A DNA stretch of 64,000 nt, from assembly GCA_001898965.1 (NCBI GenBank), contig MKVW01000006.1, positions 112,882 to 176,881 of the forward strand, written 5' to 3'. Shown in pieces: positions 52,552 through 61,182 of this stretch. The position numbers and the translations under genes were made by a program. The notes beneath the pieces are model-generated. The model searched no databases and was not told the DNA's origin. It saw nothing but the letters and a program-made list of their open reading frames with translations. The DNA comes from Rhizobiales bacterium 62-17. Lineage in GTDB: Bacteria > Pseudomonadota > Alphaproteobacteria > Rhizobiales > Beijerinckiaceae. Numbering within the stretch: position 1 is the first letter of the stretch; every line of letters starts with the position of its first letter.

Positions 52552-54666
52552 ATGAACGCACAAACCAATCGCATCGCCAATCCTGGCGGCCTCGATGCGC
52601 TGTTTCGGCCGCGCAGCATCGCGGTCATCGGAGCTTCCGATGATTCACGCAAGATTGGTGGCCGCCCCATTCGATACATGCAGGAAGCGCAATCGACTGT
52701 GAAGGTCTATCCGGTCAATCCGACGCGCCCTCAGGTGCAGGGATTGAAAGCCTACCCGAGCGCCGCGGCAATTGGCGAACCGGTGGACCAGGCAATTATC
52801 GCCGTGCCTGCGCGTCAAGCGGAGGAGGCGGTCGCCGACGCTTGTGCGGCGGGTGTTCGTTCTATCGTCATGTTCACCGCTGGCTTTGCCGAGGCCGGTG
52901 AAGAAGGGGCGGCGGCGCAGGCGCGCATTCTCAAGATGATCCGGGACTCGGGCGCGCGGCTTCTAGGTCCGAATGCAATGGGCTCGTTCAACACGGCCGA
53001 TCGAATTTTTTCGACTTTCTCCACGGCGATGGATCGCGGCACTCCGGCGGTTGGCCGCGTTGGCATGGTCAGCCAGAGCGGCGCGGTGGGTTCTTACTTG
53101 CAAAACCTTGTCATCAGCCGTGGCATGGCGATCTCGAAATTCGTCGCGACGGGCAACGAAGCCGATGTTCAAGCTGCTGAATGTCTGGAGTGGATGGCGC
53201 AGGATCCTGATACTGATGTTTTGATGCTCTACATGGAGGGCTGCCGCAACGGGCCGGCGCTGGTTCGAGCTTTGCGGACAGCTCGCCGCATGAAAAAGCC
53301 GGTCATCGTTTTTAAAGCTGGGCGGACGGAAGCTGGACAAACGGTTGCGGCCTCGCACACGGGGGCGCTCGCGGGCTCCGTGCAGGTATTCGATACGGTG
53401 TTGCGGGAAGCTGGTGCCTGGTCCTGCCAGACGCTGACCGAAATGGTTGATGTCACCTATGCATGCGCTCAAGGTCGCTTACCGGTGGACAAGACCCTGG
53501 CGATCATCACGGTCTCGGGCGGTGTCGGGGTCATGTCGACCGACGCGGCGATGGAAGCGGGAATGGAACTACCGCCGGTCTCGCAGGCAACTTTGACCGC
53601 CATCCAAGCCGAACTGCCGCTGGCCGTTGGGCTTAATCCGGTGGATACGACAGCGCAGACCGTGGGGGATCGCACCATATTGACTCGCACGGTCGAGCGC
53701 GTGCTGCGCGACCGGCCTTTCGGTTCGGCCATGTTGTTTTTTTCCAACGTCGGTCGCAATGCGAAGGATATGGCGATTTTGGCGGAGCCCTTGAAAGCTC
53801 TGCGAGCCGAATTCTCGCAGATGCAGCTCGCGCTTTGCGTGCAGACGACGCCTGAGTTCAAACAACAGCTTGAAGGTTTGGGTTATCTGATCTTCGAGGA
53901 CCCGGCCTTTTGTGTGAAAGCGCTTGCGGCCGTTGCCGAGCTTTCGCTGGTGCGCAGGCAGCCTTTAGTGTTGCCGGATGTTCGAGAGATCGAACTCATT
54001 TCATTGCGGGAAAGCCCGGATGAGGCGCAATCGAAAGCGATTCTCGCCAAGGCTCGCCTGCCGTTCGCCGAGGAGCGTGTCGCCGCGACTGCCGCCGAAG
54101 CGGTTGCTGCCGCCGAAGCGGTCGGTTATCCGGCGGTGATCAAGGTGTTGTCCGCGCAGATTGCGCATAAGTCGGAAGTCGGCGGGGTCGCTCTGAATCT
54201 GAAAGATGCAGCGGCGGTGCGCGAGGCTTTTGCCCGGGTCATCGACAATGCAAGGCAGGCTGAACCGGATGCCGACATTCGTGGCGTGACCGTGGCACCC
54301 ATGATCGCCGGCGGCGTTCAGACCATTATCGGAGCGCATCGAGACTCGACCTTTGGACCCGTGGTGATGTTCGGTCTCGGCGGTATCTATACAGAGATCC
54401 TCAAGGATACTGTCCTGCGCTCAGCCCCTGTCACGCGCGATGCGGCGCTCGAGATGATCCGCTCGATCCGGACATTCTCCATTCTTGACGGGGCGCGTGG
54501 GCAGGAAAAGGCCGATCTGAATGCGATTGCCGATGCCATCGTGGCCGTGTCGCATTTCATCGCGGCACAGGGCCCTGAGGTCGAGAGCGTCGAGATCAAT
54601 CCGTTCATCGCGCTGCCCAAGGGCGGCATCGGCGTCGATGCGCTTATCCATGTCGGCAAGCCTTAA
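52552..54666 (+). CDS. ADP-forming acetate-CoA ligase family protein (acyl-CoA synthetase), second copy
   Basis: A 704-residue homologue of the synthetase at 39863. ATG 52552 (MNAQTNRIANPGG) has GGGAGAG at good spacing; ATG 52537 would overlap the previous stop. CoA-binding (SIAVIGASDDSRKIGG), phospho-His loop AASHTGALAGSV, and ATP-grasp (YPAVIKVLSAQIAHKSEVGGV) are all present. It may activate a downstream acid, such as a ring-opened product, or a different chain length from its paralogue. Confidence 0.92.
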   Translation: MNAQTNRIANPGGLDALFRPRSIAVIGASDDSRKIGGRPIRYMQEAQSTVKVYPVNPTRPQVQGLKAYPSAAAIGEPVDQAIIAVPARQAEEAVADACAAGVRSIVMFTAGFAEAGEEGAAAQARILKMIRDSGARLLGPNAMGSFNTADRIFSTFSTAMDRGTPAVGRVGMVSQSGAVGSYLQNLVISRGMAISKFVATGNEADVQAAECLEWMAQDPDTDVLMLYMEGCRNGPALVRALRTARRMKKPVIVFKAGRTEAGQTVAASHTGALAGSVQVFDTVLREAGAWSCQTLTEMVDVTYACAQGRLPVDKTLAIITVSGGVGVMSTDAAMEAGMELPPVSQATLTAIQAELPLAVGLNPVDTTAQTVGDRTILTRTVERVLRDRPFGSAMLFFSNVGRNAKDMAILAEPLKALRAEFSQMQLALCVQTTPEFKQQLEGLGYLIFEDPAFCVKALAAVAELSLVRRQPLVLPDVREIELISLRESPDEAQSKAILAKARLPFAEERVAATAAEAVAAAEAVGYPAVIKVLSAQIAHKSEVGGVALNLKDAAAVREAFARVIDNARQAEPDADIRGVTVAPMIAGGVQTIIGAHRDSTFGPVVMFGLGGIYTEILKDTVLRSAPVTRDAALEMIRSIRTFSILDGARGQEKADLNAIADAIVAVSHFIAAQGPEVESVEINPFIALPKGGIGVDALIHVGKP

Positions 54667-54710
54667 CGCTCCGCCATAACCTGAAATCACCTATTGGCAA
54701 TTTCAGATCA

Positions 54711-54769
54711 GTTGCCCGGTTGGTTCGACCATGTACCAAATCGGGCAACAAGCCCGCTTTTGCGGGTTT
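54711..54769 (+). terminator. Nested hairpins with intrinsic-terminator-like stem (possible attenuator)
   Basis: GTTGCCCG (54711-54718) pairs with CGGGCAAC (54742-54749). Inside, TGGT (54721-54724) can pair with ACCA (54728-54731), or TTGGT (54720-54724) with ACCAA (54735-54739), but not both. It is followed by CCCGC-TTTT-GCGGG-TTT (54753-54769), a compact terminator shape with only three Ts. It lies between the second synthetase gene and the Tat-exported hydrolase, so it may partly uncouple tctC from the genes before it. Confidence 0.5.
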
Positions 54770-54801
54770 AGGCTCAATCGGCTTTGGGAGGAAGAGCTGA
54801 G

Positions 54802-55623
54802 ATGGCTTCTGGCTTCAGAAGTACAACGGCAACGGGCCGGCGCCTGTTCCTCAAATCGGCTTTGGCATCAGCTTTGCCATTGACGATGGCTGCATCGTCT
54901 GTCGCGAAGGCTCAAGTAGCGCGGCGTACTTATGTGCTGGTTCATGGTGCTTGGCATGGCGGCTGGTGCTGGAAGCCGGTGCGCGAGCGTCTGGAGGCCC
55001 AGGGTCATCGTGTTCTCACGCCAACGCTGACTGGGCTGGCGGATCGGTCACATCTCTTGAGCGACCGGATTGTGCTGCAGACCCATATCGACGACATCGT
55101 CAATCTCTATCGGTGGGAAGATCTTACCAACGTGGTTCTGGTTGGTCATTCCTATGGCGGCTGGCCGGTTTCGGGCGCCTTGGAGAGCGTACATGATCGC
55201 ACCGCGGCGGTAGTGTTCGTCGACGCGTTCGTCCCCGAAAATGGTCAAGCGGGGCGCGATCTGACGTCGCCAGGCATTCGCAAGATTCTGGATGAATCGC
55301 TGGCCAAGGGCGAGATTGCGCGTCCGGCGCCCGATGCCTCGGTATTCAATCTGGCGAACGCGAAAGACGTTCCTTGGCTGAACGAGCGAATGACGCCGCA
55401 GCCAAATGGTGTGGCGGTCGCGCCGATCCAGTTGCGTGGTGGACGTGAGAAGGTTGCCCGCAAGATCTACGTGCGCGGCACCCGTTACGCCAATGCTAGT
55501 TTTGATGGCTACCTCGCTCGGGCGCAGCAGACGTCGGGTTGGCAAGCTCATGCCTTGGACTGCGGTCATCACGTCATGCTCGATCAGTCGGAACAGCTGA
55601 CGGCGATACTAACGGAGGCGTGA
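54802..55623 (+). CDS. Alpha/beta hydrolase, Tat-exported esterase-like
   Basis: A 273-residue hydrolase starting at ATG 54802 after GGGAGGAAGAG. The N-terminus has RRLFLKSALASALPL, a Tat-type signal ending near AKAQ (about residue 37), so it acts outside the cytoplasm. YVLVHGAWHGGWCW is the oxyanion region of plant methylesterase-like hydrolases; Ser is in VGHSYGGWP, and His in DCGHHVMLDQ. It may release the carboxylic acid from an ester in the periplasm for uptake by the TctABC importer. Confidence 0.9.
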   Translation: MASGFRSTTATGRRLFLKSALASALPLTMAASSVAKAQVARRTYVLVHGAWHGGWCWKPVRERLEAQGHRVLTPTLTGLADRSHLLSDRIVLQTHIDDIVNLYRWEDLTNVVLVGHSYGGWPVSGALESVHDRTAAVVFVDAFVPENGQAGRDLTSPGIRKILDESLAKGEIARPAPDASVFNLANAKDVPWLNERMTPQPNGVAVAPIQLRGGREKVARKIYVRGTRYANASFDGYLARAQQTSGWQAHALDCGHHVMLDQSEQLTAILTEA

Positions 55624-55655
55624 TCCGCAGGGTCGCGCCGAATGGGAGGGATAAG

Positions 55656-56612
55656 ATGAGGTTTGGATTTAAGGCATTATTGCTGGCGTGCGGGCTGGCC
55701 ATAGCGTGCGCGGGCTCGGTGCGCGCGGATATTGCTTCACAGTCGACGATCCAGATCGTCGTCCCGTTCAATCCAGGCGGCTCCACCGATCCCTTCGTGC
55801 GTTTCCTGGCCGAGGAATTGCAACGCAAGCTTGGAAAGCCTGTCATCGTCGTCAATAAGCCCGGCGCAGGGGGGATCGTCGGTACGGCGGAGGTGGCAAG
55901 AGGGCCAGCCAACGGTTCGACGCTGCTCTTTTCCAGCTCATCCTTCCTGACGGGTGCCGCCTACAACCCCAAGGCCGCCTATAATCCGGTCAAGGACTTC
56001 AAAACAATCTCGGTGTTGGGCTTCAACGAGTTCATGATCATAGGCTCTCCCGTTGCCGGCGTGAACACGCTCGATGATCTGTTCGCGAAGAACAAGGCGG
56101 GGCGCGTGGTCATGTCGACGGCCGGCGTTGGCTCGTCCACTCACTTCGTCGGCCAGATGGTGTCCAAGGAATTGGGGCTGAAGCCGCGCATTCTGCACAT
56201 GAAGTCTTCTGGCGAGGCGATGCTGGAAGTCATCGCGGGACGGGCCGACTATTATGTAGGCTCAGTTGGGTCCTCGGCGCCTTATCTGAAAGGTGGGCGT
56301 GGTAAGGCCGTGCTCTATTTGGGCGAAGGGCGTCGGCCGGAGTTTCCGGACGTACCTTCGGCGGCTGAGAAAGGATTTCCAGAGGTCGAGGCCTCTCAAT
56401 GGTTCGGCTTCTTTGCGCCGGCGGGCATGAGCGATGCGGATGTCAATATGTTGAACCGGGCCGTGTCCGAGATCATGACATCCGGGCGCGGCAAGCAAGT
56501 CGTCGCCGATCAAAGCGTGCGGTTTGAGGATTGGGACGCGAAGCGTTTTCAGGCTTATATGGATCGTGAATTTGCCACTTGGCAAAAACTCTATGCTGCC
56601 GGCATGCAATGA
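55656..56612 (+). CDS. tctC: Tripartite tricarboxylate transporter substrate-binding protein (TctC/Bug family)
   Basis: A 318-residue periplasmic protein starting at ATG 55656 after GGGAGGG. The Sec signal peptide MRFGFKALLLACGL is cleaved near VRADI (residue 25). IQIVVPFNPGGSTDPFVRFLAEEL and KPGAGGIVGTAEVARG are the Bug-family carboxylate-binding loops. It is the only such protein in the window and would serve the TctB/TctA pair 12 kb upstream in the same run of genes. Confidence 0.94.
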   Translation: MRFGFKALLLACGLAIACAGSVRADIASQSTIQIVVPFNPGGSTDPFVRFLAEELQRKLGKPVIVVNKPGAGGIVGTAEVARGPANGSTLLFSSSSFLTGAAYNPKAAYNPVKDFKTISVLGFNEFMIIGSPVAGVNTLDDLFAKNKAGRVVMSTAGVGSSTHFVGQMVSKELGLKPRILHMKSSGEAMLEVIAGRADYYVGSVGSSAPYLKGGRGKAVLYLGEGRRPEFPDVPSAAEKGFPEVEASQWFGFFAPAGMSDADVNMLNRAVSEIMTSGRGKQVVADQSVRFEDWDAKRFQAYMDREFATWQKLYAAGMQ

Positions 56613-56666
56613 AGGTTGGTGGCGCCGAGCCGCTTCGCTCAATCACGACAGGAATGAGAAAGCCAA

Positions 56667-56698
56667 CCGAATCTCGCTTCTAGAAGCGCGGGATTCGG
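56667..56698 (+). terminator. Strong hairpin downstream of tctC
   Basis: CCGAATC (56667-56673) pairs with GATTCGG (56692-56698), and CGCTTC (56675-56680) with GAAGCG (56683-56688) around TA, making a 13-pair stem 54 bases after the tctC stop. No T-run follows directly, though T-rich sequence occurs about 25 bases on. It probably marks the end of the long operon. A second stem, CCCCTCC (56803-56809) with GGAGGGG (56823-56829), lies before the next gene. The rest of 56613-56855 holds no gene. Confidence 0.45.
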
Positions 56699-56855
56699 TC
56701 GCGTGGCGTCTTTGATCTGTTTTCGTTTTTCACAAGCCACTGACGGCGCTTGCCATTCGCCGCTGCAACTCGATGATGTATTATCGGCGCAGATGATCAG
56801 AACCCCTCCCTTGCTCTGGTGAGGAGGGGCTAGATCTCGGCGCCGGGAGCAGGCA

Positions 56856-57152
56856 GTGAGCTTGAGCACGAGTCTATCTATCAAACTACGCGTCATTCTT
56901 TGGTCGGTCATCGCGGTCAGCTCAGCGGTTCTCTTGAGCCTGTATGGCGAGGCCGTGGGAGTTTCGCGCACGATCGGGACTTATGCCTGGGCCGCTTTGA
57001 TGATTGTTTTGATCGGTCTTTTGCTAGGACCGATCTTGGCGCGCCATGTTGGCGCGAGGAAAACGGTGATTTTCTTTCTCTTATTATTGGCCGCGGCTGC
57101 CGGTATATATGCCTATGTATTGGTCATGACGGAGTTTGTTCTCAAACATTGA
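56856..57152 (+). CDS. Hypothetical small membrane protein
   Basis: A 98-residue protein starting at GTG 56856 after GGGAGCAGG. It has three predicted membrane spans (about residues 10-30, 42-62 and 68-92) and few charged residues. No family is recognised. It is followed after 14 bases by a small secreted protein on the same strand, and both precede the convergent tetR gene. Confidence 0.6.
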   Translation: MSLSTSLSIKLRVILWSVIAVSSAVLLSLYGEAVGVSRTIGTYAWAALMIVLIGLLLGPILARHVGARKTVIFFLLLLAAAAGIYAYVLVMTEFVLKH

Positions 57153-57166
57153 TCAGAAGGTTACTC

Positions 57167-57397
57167 ATGGAGCGACTGTTCTTCGTTCTGCCGGTTGTTG
57201 TGATGTGCACATTGGCTGGTGAGGGGGTGGCTGCACCCAGGATCGGTGGCGGTGCCGATGCCCACGGCTGTTATGCCACGGCAGGGTATCTGTGGTGCGC
57301 GAGGACGAAGCAGTGCGAGCGGCCTTGGGAGCTGGCGCGCGCTCGTGGCTTTAAAAATTCGATGACGGCATTCCGAAGATTCTGCGGCGCGAGATAG
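57167..57397 (+). CDS. Hypothetical small secreted Cys-containing protein
   Basis: A 76-residue protein from ATG 57167. The N-terminal signal MERLFFVLPVVVMCTLAGEG is cleaved near VAAP (about residue 23). The mature part has four cysteines: GCYATAGYLWCARTKQCERPWE and a last one in RRFCGAR-type end (motif quoted in parts: GCYATAGYLWC, TKQCERPWE, RFCGAR). The spacing C-x9-C-x5-C-x27-C suggests two disulfides in a periplasmic miniprotein. Function unknown; it resembles small secreted proteins with a GYxWC...C-x-R-x-W-E core seen in other proteobacteria. Confidence 0.6.
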   Translation: MERLFFVLPVVVMCTLAGEGVAAPRIGGGADAHGCYATAGYLWCARTKQCERPWELARARGFKNSMTAFRRFCGAR

Positions 57398-57412
57398 ATC
57401 AAGCTGCGGTCT

Positions 57413-58114
57413 TCAGTCCGGCACCTTGCGTTGTCCTCGCGCTTTGAGGCCGGCGACGAACAGATCCACCGCCACTTTGCGGCGGCGTTCCTCAAACTCG
57501 GGGTCCAGAGGAATGCCATATAGAACATTGCGCTTGGTGCTGCCGACGATGAGGTCGAGGAAAAGGCCGGCCGCCAGTTCTGGCTCGTCGATATGAATAC
57601 CGCATCGGTCGGCTGAGCGTTGGAACAGGGCGGCCAGGGCTTGCACGGCTCGCGCCCAGGCTTCCTGATGGGCGAGTTTGGCGAGTTCGGGAAACTGCTT
57701 GGCCTGGGCCGCCAGCATCCGTTGCACCAAAGCCGACTGTGGTTTCAAAGAGTGTGCCAGCAGGTGTCGGCTGATCATATGCAGCGTCGCGCAGAGATCC
57801 TCGGGATCATGCTCATGCGAGGGCGCGGCGGCTGCGGCCATGGGCGCGAGCCAGGTCTCGATACGCTCCCTCATAACCGCGGTGAAGAGTTCGGACTTGT
57901 CACGGTAGCGCGCATAGATGGTCGGCTTGCCGACACCGGCCTTTTCGGCCACGGCGTCGATCGATGTGCCTTCGAACCCTCGCTCCATGAACATGGCGGC
58001 CGCGACCTCCAGCAAGCGCGCATCGCGGCGTGCCGCTTCCTCCCGGGTCGGTCGGCCACCGCTGCCTCGTCGAGCCTGCTCGGGGGGCGGTCTGGTCAGT
58101 GTCATCTCTTTCAT
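57413..58114 (-). CDS. TetR family transcriptional regulator
   Basis: A 233-residue regulator. An Arg-rich lead (about 1-30) precedes the TetR helix-turn-helix (FEGTSIDAVAEKAGVGKPTIYARYRDKSELF split over residues about 47-78), and the C-terminal ligand domain fits the AefR-like group. It is the last gene of the emrA-emrB-tetR run (30-base gap to emrB) and probably represses that operon through the palindrome at 61055-61075, being released by a pump substrate. Confidence 0.92.
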   Translation of the reverse strand: MKEMTLTRPPPEQARRGSGGRPTREEAARRDARLLEVAAAMFMERGFEGTSIDAVAEKAGVGKPTIYARYRDKSELFTAVMRERIETWLAPMAAAAAPSHEHDPEDLCATLHMISRHLLAHSLKPQSALVQRMLAAQAKQFPELAKLAHQEAWARAVQALAALFQRSADRCGIHIDEPELAAGLFLDLIVGSTKRNVLYGIPLDPEFEERRRKVAVDLFVAGLKARGQRKVPD

Positions 58115-58144
58115 TGGTCTAATCCGTTTCTTTGTGCCGACAGC

Positions 58145-59686
58145 CTAGTCCATCACAGCCGCGTGGTCACTTCCACCAGCATTCTGTGCTGTGCGCAGCA
58201 GCAAGAGCAAGGGCGCAACGGCCAGGGTTAAGAGCATCATCAGTTTGAAATCATCAATATAGCTGATGATGGAGGCTTGCTGCTGCACGAGTTGGTTGAG
58301 GGCCGCCCGCCCACCTGCCGTCCACGGGCTCAGATAGTGCAGGATTGTGCTGTTGTGAAACGCCGGATTGGTCGCGGTGATATGGGCGCTGATGGTCGCG
58401 TGATTGATTTGGCCGTTACGCACCAGCAGATAGGATAGAACCGATATGCCGATGCTGGAGCCGATATTGCGCGATAGGTTGTAGAGACCGGTGGCGTCGC
58501 CGCGCTGCTCCGGCGAGATCGTGGCGAACGTCACGACCGAAAGCGGGACGAACAGAAAGCCTAGGCCAGCGCCTTGCACGAAACCGGTCACGATCACTGT
58601 CCATTGCGAGACCGCCGGTGTCCACCCACTCATATCATACATGGCCCAGGCGGTGAGAAGAAGGCCAGTCAGGAGCAAAAGCCTGACGTCGACTTTGCCG
58701 ACGAGCCGCCCGACCAAGAACATGCAGAACATGGTGCCCAGGCCACGAGGACCCATCACGAGGCCCGCGGTCACGACGGGGTAGCCCATGAGCGTTTGCA
58801 AATAGGGCGTCATAAGCGACATCGAGGCGTAATAGGTGAGACCGACGATGAAGATGTAGAGCATGCCCAACGTGAAGTTACGGTCGAGAAAGAGGCGCGG
58901 ATTGACGAATGAGCCGCTCTTCATCGTAAAAGTATGAACGAGGAAGACGTAGAATGCGGCCGCGCAGATTGTCGCTTCCAGAATGATTTCGAAGGACGAG
59001 AACCAGTCGAGTTGCGAGCCGCGATCGAGAAAGACCTGCAAGGCAGCAATGGCGATGCTCAGACTGCCGAAACCGATCCAGTCGAGCTTGGTCTGCGCAT
59101 TTGCCTTGGTTTCGCTGATGAAGAACCAGACGCCGGCCAGTGCCAGAATGCCGATCGGCAGATTGATATAAAATACCCAGCGCCAGCTTATGTTTTCCGT
59201 CAGCCAGCCACCGATCACCGGGCCGAGGACGGGGCCGACCATGACCGAGACGCCGAATAGCGCCATGGCCGAGCCGCGCTCTTCCGCCGAATAGATGTCG
59301 AGCAAGATCGATTGCGACAGGGGAACGAGGGCCGCGCCAAAAAAGCCTTGCAGCAGGCGGGCACCGACGATCTGAAACAAAGATTGCGACATGCCGCACA
59401 GCATGGAGGCGATGACGAAGCCGGCGATGGCCACCATCAAAACGTATTTGCGGCCGAACCGACTGGCGAGGAAGCCCGACGGCGGGGTCATGATCGCTGC
59501 CGCAACGATATAGGAGGTCAACACCCAGTTGATCTGGTCGGCGCTCGCCGACACGCTACCTTGCATATAGGGTAGGGCGACGTTGGCAATTGTCGTGTCC
59601 AACGCCTGCATGACCACCGAGAGGATCAAACACGCCGTGATCGCCGCGCGGTTGGCAATGGGCGCGCTGGCGGCGGCGCTAGCCAT
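58145..59686 (-). CDS. DHA2 family MFS drug efflux transporter (EmrB-like)
   Basis: A 513-residue transporter with 14 predicted membrane spans. DHA2 motifs include LDTTIANVALPYMQGS, VLTSYIVAAAIMTPPSGFLASRFGRK and GPVLGPVIGGWLTENISWRW. With the EmrA-type adaptor it forms a pump across both membranes, exporting hydrophobic or phenolic compounds with protons. The gene overlaps emrA by 8 bases. Confidence 0.94.
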   Translation of the reverse strand: MASAAASAPIANRAAITACLILSVVMQALDTTIANVALPYMQGSVSASADQINWVLTSYIVAAAIMTPPSGFLASRFGRKYVLMVAIAGFVIASMLCGMSQSLFQIVGARLLQGFFGAALVPLSQSILLDIYSAEERGSAMALFGVSVMVGPVLGPVIGGWLTENISWRWVFYINLPIGILALAGVWFFISETKANAQTKLDWIGFGSLSIAIAALQVFLDRGSQLDWFSSFEIILEATICAAAFYVFLVHTFTMKSGSFVNPRLFLDRNFTLGMLYIFIVGLTYYASMSLMTPYLQTLMGYPVVTAGLVMGPRGLGTMFCMFLVGRLVGKVDVRLLLLTGLLLTAWAMYDMSGWTPAVSQWTVIVTGFVQGAGLGFLFVPLSVVTFATISPEQRGDATGLYNLSRNIGSSIGISVLSYLLVRNGQINHATISAHITATNPAFHNSTILHYLSPWTAGGRAALNQLVQQQASIISYIDDFKLMMLLTLAVAPLLLLLRTAQNAGGSDHAAVMD

Positions 59687-60929
59687 TGCTCGCTCCTGTG
59701 TGGAACCAGCCGGTGAGGAAGCTCGGCAAGCCGCGGCTGTGACCGGTTTCGATGTTAACTTCGACGCTCATGCCCACGCGCAGCGGTGGCGCATCGGCTG
59801 GGGTTTCGACGCGGACGCGCATGGGAATGCGCTGGACGACCTTGACCCAGTTGCCGCTGGTGTTTTCGGCCGGCAGCAGAGAGAAGCTCGAGGCCGAAGC
59901 CGGGCTGATGCTGTCGACTGTGCCGGTCCAGGTCTTGCCGGGATAGGTATCGACGCCGATTGTCACTTTCTGACCAGGTTCAACATAGGTCAGTTCGGTT
60001 TCCTTCGGATTGGCCTGCACCCAGACATGGTCGGTGGAGACGATGTTGAAAGCGGTGGTCGCGGCCGTGAGGTATTGGCCTGGCTGCAGCGCCGGAACAT
60101 TGGTGACAATGCCATTGTAGGGGGCATGAACGACCGTGTGGGCCAATTCCCGGGCGGCTTCGTCACGCGCGGCTAGCGCATTCTTATAGCTTGGCAATGT
60201 TTCGACAGGCGCGTTCGGCGTGTCGTTCAAATTGGCGGAAACGCCAGCGAGTTGCTGCTTTAAGGAAGCGAGCTTCTGCTGTGAAGTCTGCAGCGTATTG
60301 CGCGACGCGTCATAGGTCGCGCGCGGCGTAAAACTATTGGTGAGGAGCTGCTGCTGACGATTGAAGTTGGCGGTGTTGAACTCGACGTCCTTCTGCGCCT
60401 GCTCCACCTGCGCTTGCAAATCGAGATAATTGGTCTGTTGCGCGCGAAGTGTGTTGCGCGTCATGTCGAGTTGCGCTTGAGCGCGATCGAGCGCCAGTTT
60501 GAACTGTTGGTCGTCGAGCTTAAAGAGTACGTCGCCCTTGGCGACCTTTTGATTGTCATGCACAGTCACTTGGCTGACGATGCCCGAGACGTCGGTGGAA
60601 AGGCCAACCGTATCGGCCTGCACATAGGCATTATCGGTCGACATCACGGCGCCGCCAGTGACGTAGAAATAACCGCCGGCGACAAGCATCACAGGCAGAA
60701 GAGCAAACAAGACGCGCCGCGTCGTCGAGCCTTTGGGCGCTTGTTTCGCTGGGGATTCTTCGGCAGGAGGCGGGGTAGCCGGCATCAAGTCATCGGGCCG
60801 CGCCTTGGCTTCTGGCTGCACAACCTCGTCTATTGCCGGCAGATGGGCTGGTTGCGAGGCGCGCAGGTGGCGAACATTGCTGATCTCGGCCGTGGGTTGG
60901 TCGTCGGAATCGAGGCCCGTCGTAGACAT
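59679..60929 (-). CDS. HlyD family secretion protein (EmrA-like adaptor)
   Basis: A 416-residue adaptor starting MSTTGLDSDDQ at ATG 60929, preceded by AGGGA. A cytoplasmic lead of about 75 residues rich in Pro, Ala and Glu precedes a single membrane anchor (about 80-100), longer than in E. coli EmrA. Then come the lipoyl halves (VSGIVSQVTVHDNQKVAKG and VHAPYNGIVTNV) flanking a long coiled-coil hairpin (about 165-255, rich in Gln). It links EmrB to an outer-membrane channel. Confidence 0.93.
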   Translation of the reverse strand: MSTTGLDSDDQPTAEISNVRHLRASQPAHLPAIDEVVQPEAKARPDDLMPATPPPAEESPAKQAPKGSTTRRVLFALLPVMLVAGGYFYVTGGAVMSTDNAYVQADTVGLSTDVSGIVSQVTVHDNQKVAKGDVLFKLDDQQFKLALDRAQAQLDMTRNTLRAQQTNYLDLQAQVEQAQKDVEFNTANFNRQQQLLTNSFTPRATYDASRNTLQTSQQKLASLKQQLAGVSANLNDTPNAPVETLPSYKNALAARDEAARELAHTVVHAPYNGIVTNVPALQPGQYLTAATTAFNIVSTDHVWVQANPKETELTYVEPGQKVTIGVDTYPGKTWTGTVDSISPASASSFSLLPAENTSGNWVKVVQRIPMRVRVETPADAPPLRVGMSVEVNIETGHSRGLPSFLTGWFHTGASNG

Positions 60930-61054
60930 GGAAAGTCCCTTTATTGCTCTTTCCGTCGATCGTTCAGCAGCCCATGCCAAATCGACCGGCGCCCATCCTG
61001 CGAAGGCGTGGACATGGCCCGGTGGCGCAATGACTCGTCTCGTAGAACTATTTT

Positions 61055-61086
61055 AAAACGATACTGTATCGTTTTGTTTTTTTCAA
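61055..61086 (-). promoter_or_regulatory. emrA promoter with perfect palindromic operator (probable TetR site)
   Basis: AAAACGATAC (61055-61064) and GTATCGTTTT (61066-61075) form a perfect 21-base palindrome around a central T. On the minus strand TTGAAA (61086-61081) and TATCGT (61063-61058) stand 17 bases apart as -35 and -10, so the palindrome covers the -10 and most of the spacer. It is 126 bases before the emrA start. The layout is classical TetR-type autorepression by the gene at 57413-58114. Confidence 0.65.
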
Positions 61087-61182
61087 GGCAGGAGCTAGGC
61101 TGTTATAACCCAACAGATAAGGTATATTGGCTATATTTATCAGCGCTTTATGTAGGAAGTATCCGTCCGCTTGACAGATGCC

